The position numbers and the translations under genes were made by a program. A DNA stretch of 6,637 nucleotides from Candidatus Bipolaricaulota bacterium (GTDB lineage: Bacteria > Bipolaricaulota > Bipolaricaulia > Bipolaricaulales > Bipolaricaulaceae): assembly GCA_027027485.1 (NCBI GenBank), contig JALVLL010000274.1:1-6637 (forward strand), read 5' to 3'. A model generated the notes under the pieces. The model saw only the letters and a list, made by a program, of their open reading frames with translations, was not told the DNA's origin and did not search any database. Shown one piece after another: positions 1 through 5,299 of the stretch (within the stretch, counting starts at the first letter, position 1; every line of letters begins with the position of its first letter).

Positions 1-1
1 G

Positions 2-607
2 GCGAACACGGAGCTCGGGGAGCGGGCGAGGTTCTTCCCCTGCGATGTCTCCGACCGGGAGGCGGTGAAGGGGACGGTGGACGCGGTGGAGGGGTGGGCC
101 GGGCCGGTGGAGCTCTTCGTACACTCCGCCGGCTTAACCCGCGACATGATCCTCGCGCGGATGTCGCCGGAGGCGTGGGACGAGGTGATCGCGGTACACC
201 TCACCGGTGCCTACAACTTCGCCCGGGAGCTCCTCAAGGGGATGATGAGGAGGCGCCGGGGGGCGATGGTCTTCATCTCTTCGGTGGTGGGGCTCACGGG
301 AAACCCCGGCCAGGCCAACTACGCCGCCGCCAAGGCGGGGCTCATCGCCCTCTGCCGTACCATCGCCCAGGAGGTGGGGAGGTACGGGATCCGGGCCAAT
401 GTGGTCGCCCCGGGCCTCATCGAGACCCCCATGACCGCTTCCCTCCCCGAAAAGGCCCTGCAGGGGTACCTCTCCCGGATACCCCTGGGGAGGATGGGGA
501 AGCCCGAGGAAGTGGCGCATCTCGTGGCCTTCTTGCTCTCGGAAAGGGCTTCTTATATAACTGGGCACGTTTTCTGCGTGGACGGGGGCCTTGCCCCCTG
601 TGGTTAA
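2..607 (+). CDS. fabG: 3-oxoacyl-[acyl-carrier-protein] reductase FabG, 5'-truncated by window edge
   Basis: This is a classical short-chain dehydrogenase/reductase that performs the NADPH-dependent reduction of 3-ketoacyl-ACP in type II fatty-acid synthesis in the cytoplasm. The frame is open from base 2, and 201 residues are visible. About 45 N-terminal residues of a usual ~245 are missing, including the Gly-rich cofactor loop. Visible landmarks in order are a CDVSD segment, HSAG (122-133, the NNAG position), the catalytic Ser (codon 281-283) in ISSVVG, the YxxxK pair (Tyr 320-322, Lys 332-334) within [10 protein letters not shown], the [11 protein letters not shown] loop, and the C-terminal [12 protein letters not shown]. 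The sequence tracks E. coli FabG closely, and acpP follows 25 nt later, which supports FabG over another SDR. One oddity is that the Asn of the catalytic Asn-Ser-Tyr-Lys tetrad appears to be His (codon 197-199). An internal GTG at 65 is not a credible start because family sequence continues upstream of it. Confidence 0.95.
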   Translation, partial: ANTELGERARFFPCDVSDREAVKGTVDAVEGWAGPVELFVHSAGLTRDMILARMSPEAWDEVIAVHLTGAYNFARELLKGMMRRRRGAMVFISSVVGLTGNPGQANYAAAKAGLIALCRTIAQEVGRYGIRANVVAPGLIETPMTASLPEKALQGYLSRIPLGRMGKPEEVAHLVAFLLSERASYITGHVFCVDGGLAPCG

Positions 608-625
608 ACTCCCCAAGGGGGTGTT

Positions 626-632
626 GAGGAGG
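626..632 (+). promoter_or_regulatory. Shine-Dalgarno of acpP lying flush against the ATG
   Basis: A strong GAGGAGG purine tract ends immediately before the ATG at 633, leaving no spacer. Pairing of only its first half (GAGG, 626-629) would leave 3 nt, which is still short. The start is nevertheless fixed by protein alignment, because the MS-x-x-x-ER opening matches E. coli AcpP residue for residue. In-frame GTG 621, TTG 624 and TTG 591 are possible alternatives but would add residues foreign to the family. Confidence 0.55.
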
Positions 633-896
633 ATGAGCAGAACGGCCGAGCGCATAAAGGAGATCATCGCGGAAAAGCTCATGGTGGAACTGGAGGAAGT
701 CACCGAGGACGCCACCTTCCGGGACGACCTCGGGGCCGATTCCCTGGACCTCGTGGATCTCATCATGGAGTTCGAGGACGAGTTCGGGATCGAGATCCCC
801 GAGGAGGACGCCGAGAAGATCACCACTGTGGGCGAGGCCATAGCGTATATCGAGCGCAAGATCGGCGAGAAGGAGGGGGAGGAAGGGGATGCGTGA
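633..896 (+). CDS. acpP: Acyl carrier protein AcpP
   Basis: This is the 87-residue acyl carrier protein that shuttles growing acyl chains on a 4'-phosphopantetheine arm in type II fatty-acid synthesis. The modification site is Ser37 (Met counted as 1) in the canonical [10 protein letters not shown] motif. Helices II and III follow ([20 protein letters not shown], then the [10 protein letters not shown] helix). The protein is strongly acidic, as expected. It ends in a short Glu/Lys-rich tail (EKEGEEGDA) slightly longer than in E. coli. The start at ATG 633 was chosen because the N-terminus aligns exactly with E. coli AcpP. It lies 25 nt after fabG in the common fabG-acpP order, but the usual fabF does not follow. 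Instead the next gene begins 8 nt inside its 3' end, so translation of the two is probably coupled. Confidence 0.97.
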   Translation: MSRTAERIKEIIAEKLMVELEEVTEDATFRDDLGADSLDLVDLIMEFEDEFGIEIPEEDAEKITTVGEAIAYIERKIGEKEGEEGDA

Positions 897-1377
897 GCGC
901 CGCGGGCAGGTGGGGCACGAGACCGACAACCCATATTACGAGGGGAGGAAGTACCCCGAGCCCACGGTCTGCGAGCGTTGCGGCCTGCTTTACCGGGATG
1001 GCCGCTGGCAACATCCGGGTTCTTCCCCGCCGAAGGACGCCCATAGGGCCCTTTGCCCCGCCTGCAGGAGGGAGCTCGACCGCTATCCCGGCGGCATCCT
1101 CCACCTCTCCGGCTCGTACCTCTCGGAGAAGAAAGAAGAGATCATAAACCTGGTACGGAACCAGGAGGAGGAGGCCAATAAGCAGCGCCCCCTCCAGCGC
1201 ATCCTCTGGATCAAGGAAGGGAAAGGCGAGGTCGAGATCGCCACCACCACGCCGCACCTCGCCATGCGCCTGGGGCGGGCGGTCCACTCGGCCCACAAGG
1301 GTGACCTGGAGATACAGACCCTCAGGGACGAATACATGGTGAGGCTCTTCTGGAGGAGGGACCTGAAGGGGGGATGA
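889..1377 (+). CDS. Zinc-ribbon protein of unknown function, BCAM0308/NMD3-like
   Basis: The protein has 162 residues. Residues 28-59 hold a zinc-ribbon pattern: CERC (Cys28, Cys31), a loop containing GRWQHP and a DAH motif, then CPAC (Cys56, Cys59). A conserved-looking block follows ([11 protein letters not shown], then [13 protein letters not shown], then PLQRI) and a C-terminal alpha/beta part ([23 protein letters not shown]) ending in RLFWRR. From memory this layout matches small bacterial proteins named BCAM0308 family, sometimes annotated as NMD3-like after the archaeal/eukaryotic ribosome-export factor. No biochemical role is known to me. ATG 889 has a well-placed GAGG at 879-882. The gene overlaps acpP by 8 nt and asnS by 4 nt (ATGA), so it is tightly embedded in the operon. 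A nucleic-acid or ribosome-related role would suit the zinc ribbon and the tRNA-synthetase neighbour, but that is inference. No catalytic motif or membrane segment is seen. Confidence 0.85.
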   Translation: MRERRGQVGHETDNPYYEGRKYPEPTVCERCGLLYRDGRWQHPGSSPPKDAHRALCPACRRELDRYPGGILHLSGSYLSEKKEEIINLVRNQEEEANKQRPLQRILWIKEGKGEVEIATTTPHLAMRLGRAVHSAHKGDLEIQTLRDEYMVRLFWRRDLKGG

Positions 1378-2678
1378 TGTCCCGGGTGGTCTATATCGAG
1401 GAGCTCCCGCGCCACGTGGGCGAGGAGGTGGCCATCCGGGGGTGGCTCTTCAACAAGCGCTCCTCCGGGAAGATCCGGTTCCTGATCGTCCGCGACGGGA
1501 CCGGGTTCCTGCAGTGTGTGGCCACGGTGAAGGACACGGAGCCCGAGAGTTTCGAGCTCTGCGAGCGCCTCCCCCAGGAGACCTCCCTCATAGTTACCGG
1601 TACGGTGCGTGAGGACCCCCGGGCCCCGGGAGGATATGAACTCCTCTTGAAAAGGCTCACCACGGTACAGGTCCCCAAGGAACAGTTCCCCATCGCCCTG
1701 AAGGAGCACGGGGTGGGGTTCCTCATGGATCACCGCCACCTCTGGATCCGGATGCGGCGCCAGTTCGCGATCCTCCGGGTTCGGGACGCGGTGATGTGGG
1801 CCATCCGGGAGTTCTTCAAGCGGGAGGGGTTCGTGGCCACCGAGTGCCCCATCATCGTGGGGACCCAGGTGGAGGGGACCACCACCCTCTTCCCCCTGGA
1901 TTACTTCGGGGAGCCTGCGTACCTCTCCCAGTCCGGGCAGCTCTACCTCGAGGCCACCTGCATGGCCCTGGGGAAGGTCTACTGGATCGGCCCCGCCTTC
2001 CGGGCGGAGAAGTCCAAGACCAGGAGGCACCTCACCGAGTTCTGGATGGCCGAGGCGGAGATGGCCTACTTCGACCACGGGGACAACCTCGCCCTCCAAG
2101 AGAGGCTGGTGCGCTACATCGTGGAGTACGTGATCGCGGAGAGGAAGCGGGAGCTTGAGATCCTGGAGCGGGACATCGAGGCCCTGAAGCGGGAGGTGGA
2201 GGGGCCCTTCGCCCGTGTCACCTACCGGGAGGCGGTGGAGGTCATCAACTCGGAAGGCGTTCCCATGGAGTACGGGGACGACTTCGGCGCCCCCGCCGAG
2301 GACGCCCTCTCCAAGCACTTCGGGAGGCCGGTCTTCGTGGAGCGTTTCCCCGCCAGGATAAAGCCCTTCTACATGAAGCGCGATCCGAACGATCCCTCGG
2401 TGGCGCTCTGCGCGGACCTCATCGCCCCCGAGGGGTACGGGGAGATCATCGGGGGTTCCCAGCGTGTGGATAGCGAAGAGGAGCTTTTGCGCCAGCTCGA
2501 GGAATACAACCTCCCTCGGGAGCCGTACCAGTGGTACATAGACCTCCGCAAGTGGGGTTCGGTGCCCCATTCGGGGTTCGGCCTGGGGGTGGAGCGGACC
2601 GTGGCCTGGATCACCGGGGTGAGGCACATACGCGAGACGATCCCCTTCCCCAGGATGCTGGACCGCCTCTATCCTTGA
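1374..2678 (+). CDS. asnS: Asparaginyl-tRNA synthetase
   Basis: This class IIb aminoacyl-tRNA synthetase charges tRNA-Asn with asparagine using ATP in the cytoplasm. It has 434 residues, close to the Thermus-type enzyme as I recall it and a little shorter than the E. coli one. Residues 1 to ~105 form the anticodon-binding OB fold (IRGWLFNKRSSGKIRFLIVRDGTG). The catalytic core follows, with motif 1 around FFKREGFVATECPIIVG, QSGQLYLEA, motif 2 as GPAFRAEKSKTRRHLTEFWM, and motif 3 as GFGLGVERTVAWITG. The KTRRHLTEFWM form separates it from bacterial AspRS, so AsnRS is preferred. The start is ambiguous between ATG 1374 (ATGA overlap with the previous gene) and ATG 1377. The GAAGG at 1365-1369 is better spaced for 1377, and the two products differ by one Met. 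A basic/acidic helical stretch (ERKRELEILERDIEALKREVE) sits mid-core. It is the last gene of its operon, with convergent hup beyond. Confidence 0.95.
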   Translation: MMSRVVYIEELPRHVGEEVAIRGWLFNKRSSGKIRFLIVRDGTGFLQCVATVKDTEPESFELCERLPQETSLIVTGTVREDPRAPGGYELLLKRLTTVQVPKEQFPIALKEHGVGFLMDHRHLWIRMRRQFAILRVRDAVMWAIREFFKREGFVATECPIIVGTQVEGTTTLFPLDYFGEPAYLSQSGQLYLEATCMALGKVYWIGPAFRAEKSKTRRHLTEFWMAEAEMAYFDHGDNLALQERLVRYIVEYVIAERKRELEILERDIEALKREVEGPFARVTYREAVEVINSEGVPMEYGDDFGAPAEDALSKHFGRPVFVERFPARIKPFYMKRDPNDPSVALCADLIAPEGYGEIIGGSQRVDSEEELLRQLEEYNLPREPYQWYIDLRKWGSVPHSGFGLGVERTVAWITGVRHIRETIPFPRMLDRLYP

Positions 2679-2684
2679 GGGAAC

Positions 2685-2712
2685 AAAAAACCCGGCAGCC
2701 GATGCTGCCGGG
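2685..2712 (-). terminator. Intrinsic terminator of hup, possibly also stopping asnS transcription
   Basis: A perfect 9-bp GC-rich inverted repeat (CCCGGCAGC at 2691-2699, GCTGCCGGG at 2704-2712) closes a CGAT tetraloop. Read on the minus strand the stem is followed at once by TTTTTTG (complement of 2684-2690), a textbook U-tract 28 nt past the hup stop codon. On the plus strand the stem is followed only by CTCTCTAC, so it would be a weaker terminator for asnS, although the six A residues before the stem fit a bidirectional design. It sits in the 61-nt gap between the two convergent stop codons. Confidence 0.88.
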
Positions 2713-2739
2713 CTCTCTACCGCGGTAAAACGGAGCCCT

Positions 2740-3063
2740 TCAGGCCCTCTTGATCTTGAGCTGTCCCCTCTCGGTGGTCGCTTTGAGCTTCTTCTGTACC
2801 GCCTCCTTGAAGTTGCGGCCGGGACGGAATACGGGGACCACCTTGGCCGGGACCTTGATGCGCTGCTGGGTCTGCGGGTTGATGCGCTGGGACTCCTTGC
2901 GCGCACGGGCCTCGAACTTACCGAACCCCGTGAGCAACACCTCCTCGCCCTTGCTCACCGTCTCGATGACGATGTCGATCAGGGTGTCCAGGGCCTTGCG
3001 GGCGTCCTTTTTGGTCATACCCGCCCTCTCAGCCAGTTTGGCGATCAATTCCCCCTTGTTCAT
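2740..3063 (-). CDS. hup: HU-family DNA-binding protein with short basic C-terminal tail
   Basis: This is a nucleoid-associated histone-like protein that dimerises and bends DNA. The 107 residues show the HU/IHF fold in order: helices 1-2 (MNKGELIAKLAERAGMTKKD), the dimer core (VSKGEEVLLTGFGKFEARAR, ~37-55), the DNA-binding arm with INPQTQQ around the intercalating Pro63, and the final FRPGRNFKEAVQKKL. HU proteins normally end near residue 90. Here about 15 more residues (TTERGQLKIKRA and flanks) form a basic tail. The arm reads NPQTQQ where many HUs have NPQTG. The sequence fits HU better than IHF, but alpha/beta subunit naming is not meaningful here. ATG 3063 is preceded on the minus strand by GAGGGGGG (complement of 3072-3079) at 8 nt spacing. 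It is a single-gene unit with its own strong promoter and terminator, divergent from rpsF and convergent with asnS. Confidence 0.96.
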   Translation of the reverse strand: MNKGELIAKLAERAGMTKKDARKALDTLIDIVIETVSKGEEVLLTGFGKFEARARKESQRINPQTQQRIKVPAKVVPVFRPGRNFKEAVQKKLKATTERGQLKIKRA

Positions 3064-3095
3064 ACACTACACCCCCCTCTCTTAAAGTGTGTCAA

Positions 3096-3125
3096 ATTAT
3101 AAGGCACTCCATGTTCACCTGTCAA
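3096..3125 (-). promoter_or_regulatory. Sigma-70-type promoter for hup
   Basis: On the minus strand there is a perfect -35 TTGACA (complement of 3120-3125), an 18-nt spacer, and a perfect -10 TATAAT (complement of 3096-3101). Transcription would begin near 3089, giving a leader of about 26 nt before the ATG. Both hexamers are consensus, which suits a highly expressed nucleoid protein. The surrounding stretch is visibly AT-richer than the coding DNA. Confidence 0.9.
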
Positions 3126-3161
3126 GATTTTTCGCTCTGGATCGACCATGAAGGCCCCAGG

Positions 3162-3190
3162 TTGACAAAAAATCGGCCCCACTGTAAATT
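3162..3190 (+). promoter_or_regulatory. Sigma-70-type promoter for the rpsF-ssb-rpsR-X-glyA unit
   Basis: A perfect -35 TTGACA (3162-3167) is followed after a 17-nt spacer by TAAATT (3185-3190), which matches four of six -10 positions and is preceded directly by TG. The start point would be near 3197, giving a ~36-nt leader. The -35 boxes of this promoter and of the divergent hup promoter are 36 bp apart, so the two polymerases would bind back to back. No other promoter is apparent upstream of the genes to the right. Confidence 0.75.
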
Positions 3191-3217
3191 CCACCGATCC
3201 ACGAATCCCTTCTGCAA

Positions 3218-3224
3218 AAGGAGG
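3218..3224 (+). promoter_or_regulatory. Shine-Dalgarno that fixes the GTG start of rpsF
   Basis: AAGGAGG (3218-3224) lies 8 nt before GTG 3233, ideal spacing. The next in-frame ATG (3245) would be 20 nt away. This argues for the GTG start and for the four-residue extension MASE ahead of the usual MRSYE opening of bS6. A weak CCTT/AAGG pairing (3208-3211 with 3218-3221) could partly mask the site but is only 4 bp. Confidence 0.85.
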
Positions 3225-3232
3225 TTGTCGAG

Positions 3233-3535
3233 GTGGCTTCCGAGATGAGGAGCTACGAGGTGGTTTACATTATCCGACCCGACCTGGATGAGCAAAGGCG
3301 CAAGGAGAAGATCGAAAAGGTGAACCGGGCCATCGTGGAACAGGGCGGGGAGGTTCTGAACGTGGACGAGTGGGGGACCAGGATCCTGGCCTATGAGATC
3401 GACGATTTCCGGGAAGGATACTATGTGTTGGTGAATTTCCGGCTCCCGCCCGACAAGGTCTCGAGCTTTGAGGACAAACTCCGAGTGGACGACGAGCTTT
3501 TGCGTTACCAAATCATAAGGACGGATGGTGACTGA
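3233..3535 (+). CDS. rpsF: 30S ribosomal protein bS6
   Basis: This protein of the 30S platform binds 16S rRNA together with bS18. Its 100 residues give the ferredoxin-like bS6 fold: strand 1 in MRSYEVVYIIRPDLDEQ, helix 1 EKIEKVNRAIVEQGG, then VLNVDEWGTRILAYEIDDFREGYYVLVNFRLP, helix 2, and the closing DELLRYQIIRTDGD. It lacks the long acidic C-terminal tail of E. coli S6, which is usual outside the enterobacteria. The GTG start is chosen from its well-spaced AAGGAGG. It is the first gene of an operon, with only 2 nt separating its stop from ssb. Confidence 0.96.
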   Translation: MASEMRSYEVVYIIRPDLDEQRRKEKIEKVNRAIVEQGGEVLNVDEWGTRILAYEIDDFREGYYVLVNFRLPPDKVSSFEDKLRVDDELLRYQIIRTDGD

Positions 3536-3537
3536 GG

Positions 3538-3954
3538 ATGTCAGATCTGAACCGCATCGTCCTCACCGGCCGCCTGACAGCGGACCCAGAGCTGCGGTAC
3601 ACCCAGAGCGGACGCGCCATGGTGAGGTTCGATATCGCCGTGAACCGCCGGGTCTTCAACCCGGAGAGCAACTCCTGGGAGGACGAGACCATCTACGTGC
3701 CCATAATCGTGTGGGGGAAGCTCGCCGAGACCTGCGCTACCTACCTGCAGAAGGGACGCTTGGTGGGGGTGGATGGGCGGCTTCGCATCCGCTCCTTCAC
3801 CACCCAGGAAGGCGAGAAGAGGAAGGTGACCGAGGTGGTGGCCCAACACGTCCACTTCCTCGGCCCCAGGCCGGAGGCCGCCCCCGAATACGAGGCGGAG
3901 GTGCCCGAGCCCACGATACCGGAACCCGAACCCGAGGAGGAGGTGCCTTTCTGA
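3538..3954 (+). CDS. ssb: Single-stranded DNA-binding protein SSB
   Basis: SSB coats single-stranded DNA during replication, repair and recombination, normally as a homotetramer. Of its 138 residues, about 1-107 form the OB fold, opening with MSDLNRIVLTGRLTADPELRYT and continuing through GRAMVRFDIAVNRR, the WEDETIYVPIIVWGKLAE strand-helix and the KGRLVGVDGRL strand. About 25 Pro/Glu-rich residues follow as a short acidic linker, and the protein ends in EEEVPF, the acidic tip ending in Pro-Phe that docks replication and repair partners (DDDIPF in E. coli). The linker is much shorter than in E. coli. The gene sits between the two ribosomal protein genes, the common S6-SSB-S18 arrangement. Its stop codon is followed after 1 nt by the rpsR start, which suggests translational coupling. 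Confidence 0.97.
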   Translation: MSDLNRIVLTGRLTADPELRYTQSGRAMVRFDIAVNRRVFNPESNSWEDETIYVPIIVWGKLAETCATYLQKGRLVGVDGRLRIRSFTTQEGEKRKVTEVVAQHVHFLGPRPEAAPEYEAEVPEPTIPEPEPEEEVPF

Positions 3955-3955
3955 G

Positions 3956-4168
3956 ATGCCGGGAAAGCCCAGAGCGTGCCGCGTCTGCCAGCACGGGATA
4001 AAGCTCACCTACAAGGAGCCCGAGGTCCTGCGGCAGTTCATGAACCGCCGCGGGAAGATCCTCTCCCGGAGGATCACCCATCTCTGCGCCAAGCACCAAC
4101 GCAAGCTCGCCACCGAGATCGACCGCGCCCGAAAGCTCGCGCTGCTCCCCTATGAAGTGAAGCCGTAA
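3956..4168 (+). CDS. rpsR: 30S ribosomal protein bS18, cysteine-containing (putative zinc) form
   Basis: This 30S platform protein forms a heterodimer with bS6 on 16S rRNA. Its 70 residues include the family core YKEPEVLRQFMNRRGKILSRRITHLCAKHQRKLATEIDRARKLALLPY. Cys8 and Cys11 (CRVC) together with Cys44 and His47 (CAKH) give a CxxC/CxxH set expected for the zinc-binding C+ version of S18. The E. coli protein lacks the full set. The start is ATG 3956, one base after the ssb stop. rplI (bL9), frequently next in this operon, is missing. Instead the next gene starts 3 nt after the TAA. Confidence 0.97.
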   Translation: MPGKPRACRVCQHGIKLTYKEPEVLRQFMNRRGKILSRRITHLCAKHQRKLATEIDRARKLALLPYEVKP

Positions 4169-4171
4169 GGT

Positions 4172-5299
4172 ATGCGCACGGCCTGCGTGGTGGCCGCCGC
4201 CCCTTCCCCCGGGATCGTGGGGAGGGCGCGTACGGCCGCCACCAGGGCCCTCCTGCGGCGGGTCGTGGGGCTCGGGATACCCGCCTTTGTCCTCAGCCCG
4301 GAACCCGAAGCATGGGAGGACCTCCATGTGGAGGTGGTGACCACCCCAAGGGAGGGTTTCCGCCTGGGGGAAGCCCTGGCGGATCTCGTGGAGGAAAAGG
4401 GACCGGAGAGGCTCCTTTATTTTTCCGCGGGGAGCGGCTTCCTCCTTTCGTCGGGGGACATCCGGAGGATGGCCGAGTTCGAGGGGGGCGAGCGCTTCAT
4501 ACTCCTCAACAACTTCTACTCCACCGATTTCTGCCTGATCTCGCCGCCACATCCCGAGATCCTAAGAAGGGTTCACAACGACAACGCCCTGGGATGGGGG
4601 CATTGGGAAGCGGGCTACCGGTGCTACGAGCTCCCGAGGGGGGCGAGGACCCAGCTGGACATCGATACCCCGGGGGAGCTCAAGGTCCTCGCCCACGATG
4701 AAAGTCTCGATCGGGAGCTGAGGGAGGCCCTCTCCGATGTCCCCGCCGGGGGCGTGGAGGAGCTCTTCGAGGCCCTCACCACACCGGGGAAGAGGATCCT
4801 CCTCGCCGGGAGGGTGAGCGGCCACCTGCTACGCTATCTGGAGAGGGCCAGCGCCTGTCGCGTTACAGCCCTCTCCGAGGGACGGGGGATGAAGGCCGAA
4901 GGGCTCCCGGTGAGGTCCCTCCTCAAGGAGATCTTAGAGGCCAAGGGCCCCGAGGGGCTCGTCCGGGCGCTCGCCGGGGCGGCCGACGTGGTGGTCTGGG
5001 ATGTGCGGGTCCTCTTCGGGTCCCTGGGGATATGGCCCGAGGCGGAGGAGAGGTTCGCCTTCGATCTCTTGGAGGTGCAGAGGCTCAGGGATCCCCTCCT
5101 CCGTGAGCTGGCGGAGGCGATGGGGGAAGCGCCCGTTCCCTTCCTTCTCGGGGGCCATTCCCTGGTCTCCGGGGCGATGTACCTCGCGGTGGAGCTCGCG
5201 TGGCGTGGGATGAAAGGGAAGGCGATGCGGGCGAAGATCGTACGGCTGGAGGAGGAAGATGAGGGAATTGTTGAGATCCGCCCTGGAGGAAGTGGATAG
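4172..5299 (+). CDS. Two-part protein: MobA/CofC-like nucleotidyltransferase half plus unassigned C-terminal domain
   Basis: I do not know a name for this 375-residue protein. Residues ~1-180 resemble the GT-A nucleotidyltransferase fold of MobA/CofC-type enzymes. They show alternating strands (ACVVAAA, IPAFVLS, ERLLYFSAGSGFLLSSGDIRRM at ~79-100), an NNFYSTDF segment (113-120) and DIDTPGEL (163-170), the D-x-DTP signature near the end of such domains. The usual N-terminal Gly-rich nucleotide loop is replaced by AAAPSPGIVGRAR, so activity is uncertain. Residues ~205-345 form a second domain with notable motifs: LLAGRVSGHLLRYLE (211-224), SEGRGM (235-240), WDVRVLFGSLG (276-286) and LLGGHSLVSGAM (325-336). 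I have an uncertain memory of similar unnamed proteins in Chloroflexota. No signal peptide or membrane helix is obvious. It lies 3 nt after rpsR, and its last 13 codons plus stop overlap glyA, so it is co-transcribed with ribosomal and one-carbon genes. Any sugar- or cofactor-activating role is inference. Confidence 0.82.
   Translation: MRTACVVAAAPSPGIVGRARTAATRALLRRVVGLGIPAFVLSPEPEAWEDLHVEVVTTPREGFRLGEALADLVEEKGPERLLYFSAGSGFLLSSGDIRRMAEFEGGERFILLNNFYSTDFCLISPPHPEILRRVHNDNALGWGHWEAGYRCYELPRGARTQLDIDTPGELKVLAHDESLDRELREALSDVPAGGVEELFEALTTPGKRILLAGRVSGHLLRYLERASACRVTALSEGRGMKAEGLPVRSLLKEILEAKGPEGLVRALAGAADVVVWDVRVLFGSLGIWPEAEERFAFDLLEVQRLRDPLLRELAEAMGEAPVPFLLGGHSLVSGAMYLAVELAWRGMKGKAMRAKIVRLEEEDEGIVEIRPGGSG
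5248..5255 (+). promoter_or_regulatory. Shine-Dalgarno of glyA inside the upstream gene
   Basis: GGAGGAGG lies within the coding sequence of the preceding gene, where it encodes part of its LEEED stretch. The GGAGG at 5248-5252 ends 6 nt before ATG 5259. It fixes the glyA start and shows how the 41-nt gene overlap is tolerated. Confidence 0.8.

Noticed and set aside
611..620. A CCCC-AA-GGGG inverted repeat between fabG and acpP that might be a terminator.
   Set aside because: It has a stem of only 4 bp, a 2-nt loop that cannot close, and no T-tract. The genes appear to be one operon.
2718..2727. A perfect 10-bp palindrome, TACCGCGGTA, between the terminator hairpin and the hup stop codon.
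   Set aside because: Several 10-bp palindromes are expected by chance in a window this size, and there is no second copy or promoter context to support an operator.
1083..2906. A 607-codon open frame on the minus strand across the zinc-ribbon gene, asnS and beyond.
   Set aside because: It lies antisense to strongly recognisable AsnRS sequence, spans gene borders, and its product is low-complexity Pro/Gly/Arg/Leu-rich. It is a GC-rich shadow frame.
3090..3095. A second TTGACA on the minus strand downstream of the hup -10 box, suggesting a tandem promoter.
   Set aside because: No acceptable -10 hexamer lies at proper spacing, and that position coincides with the ribosome site and start of hup.
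3197..3232. A possible S6:S18-binding autoregulatory leader RNA ahead of rpsF.
   Set aside because: The predicted leader is only about 36 nt, and I can find just a 4-bp pairing near the ribosome site, not the bulged stem expected of that motif.
3797..4552. A 251-codon minus-strand frame opposite ssb, rpsR and the unknown gene.
   Set aside because: It is antisense to confirmed ssb and rpsR, gives no recognisable motif, and has no promoter or ribosome site that I can see.
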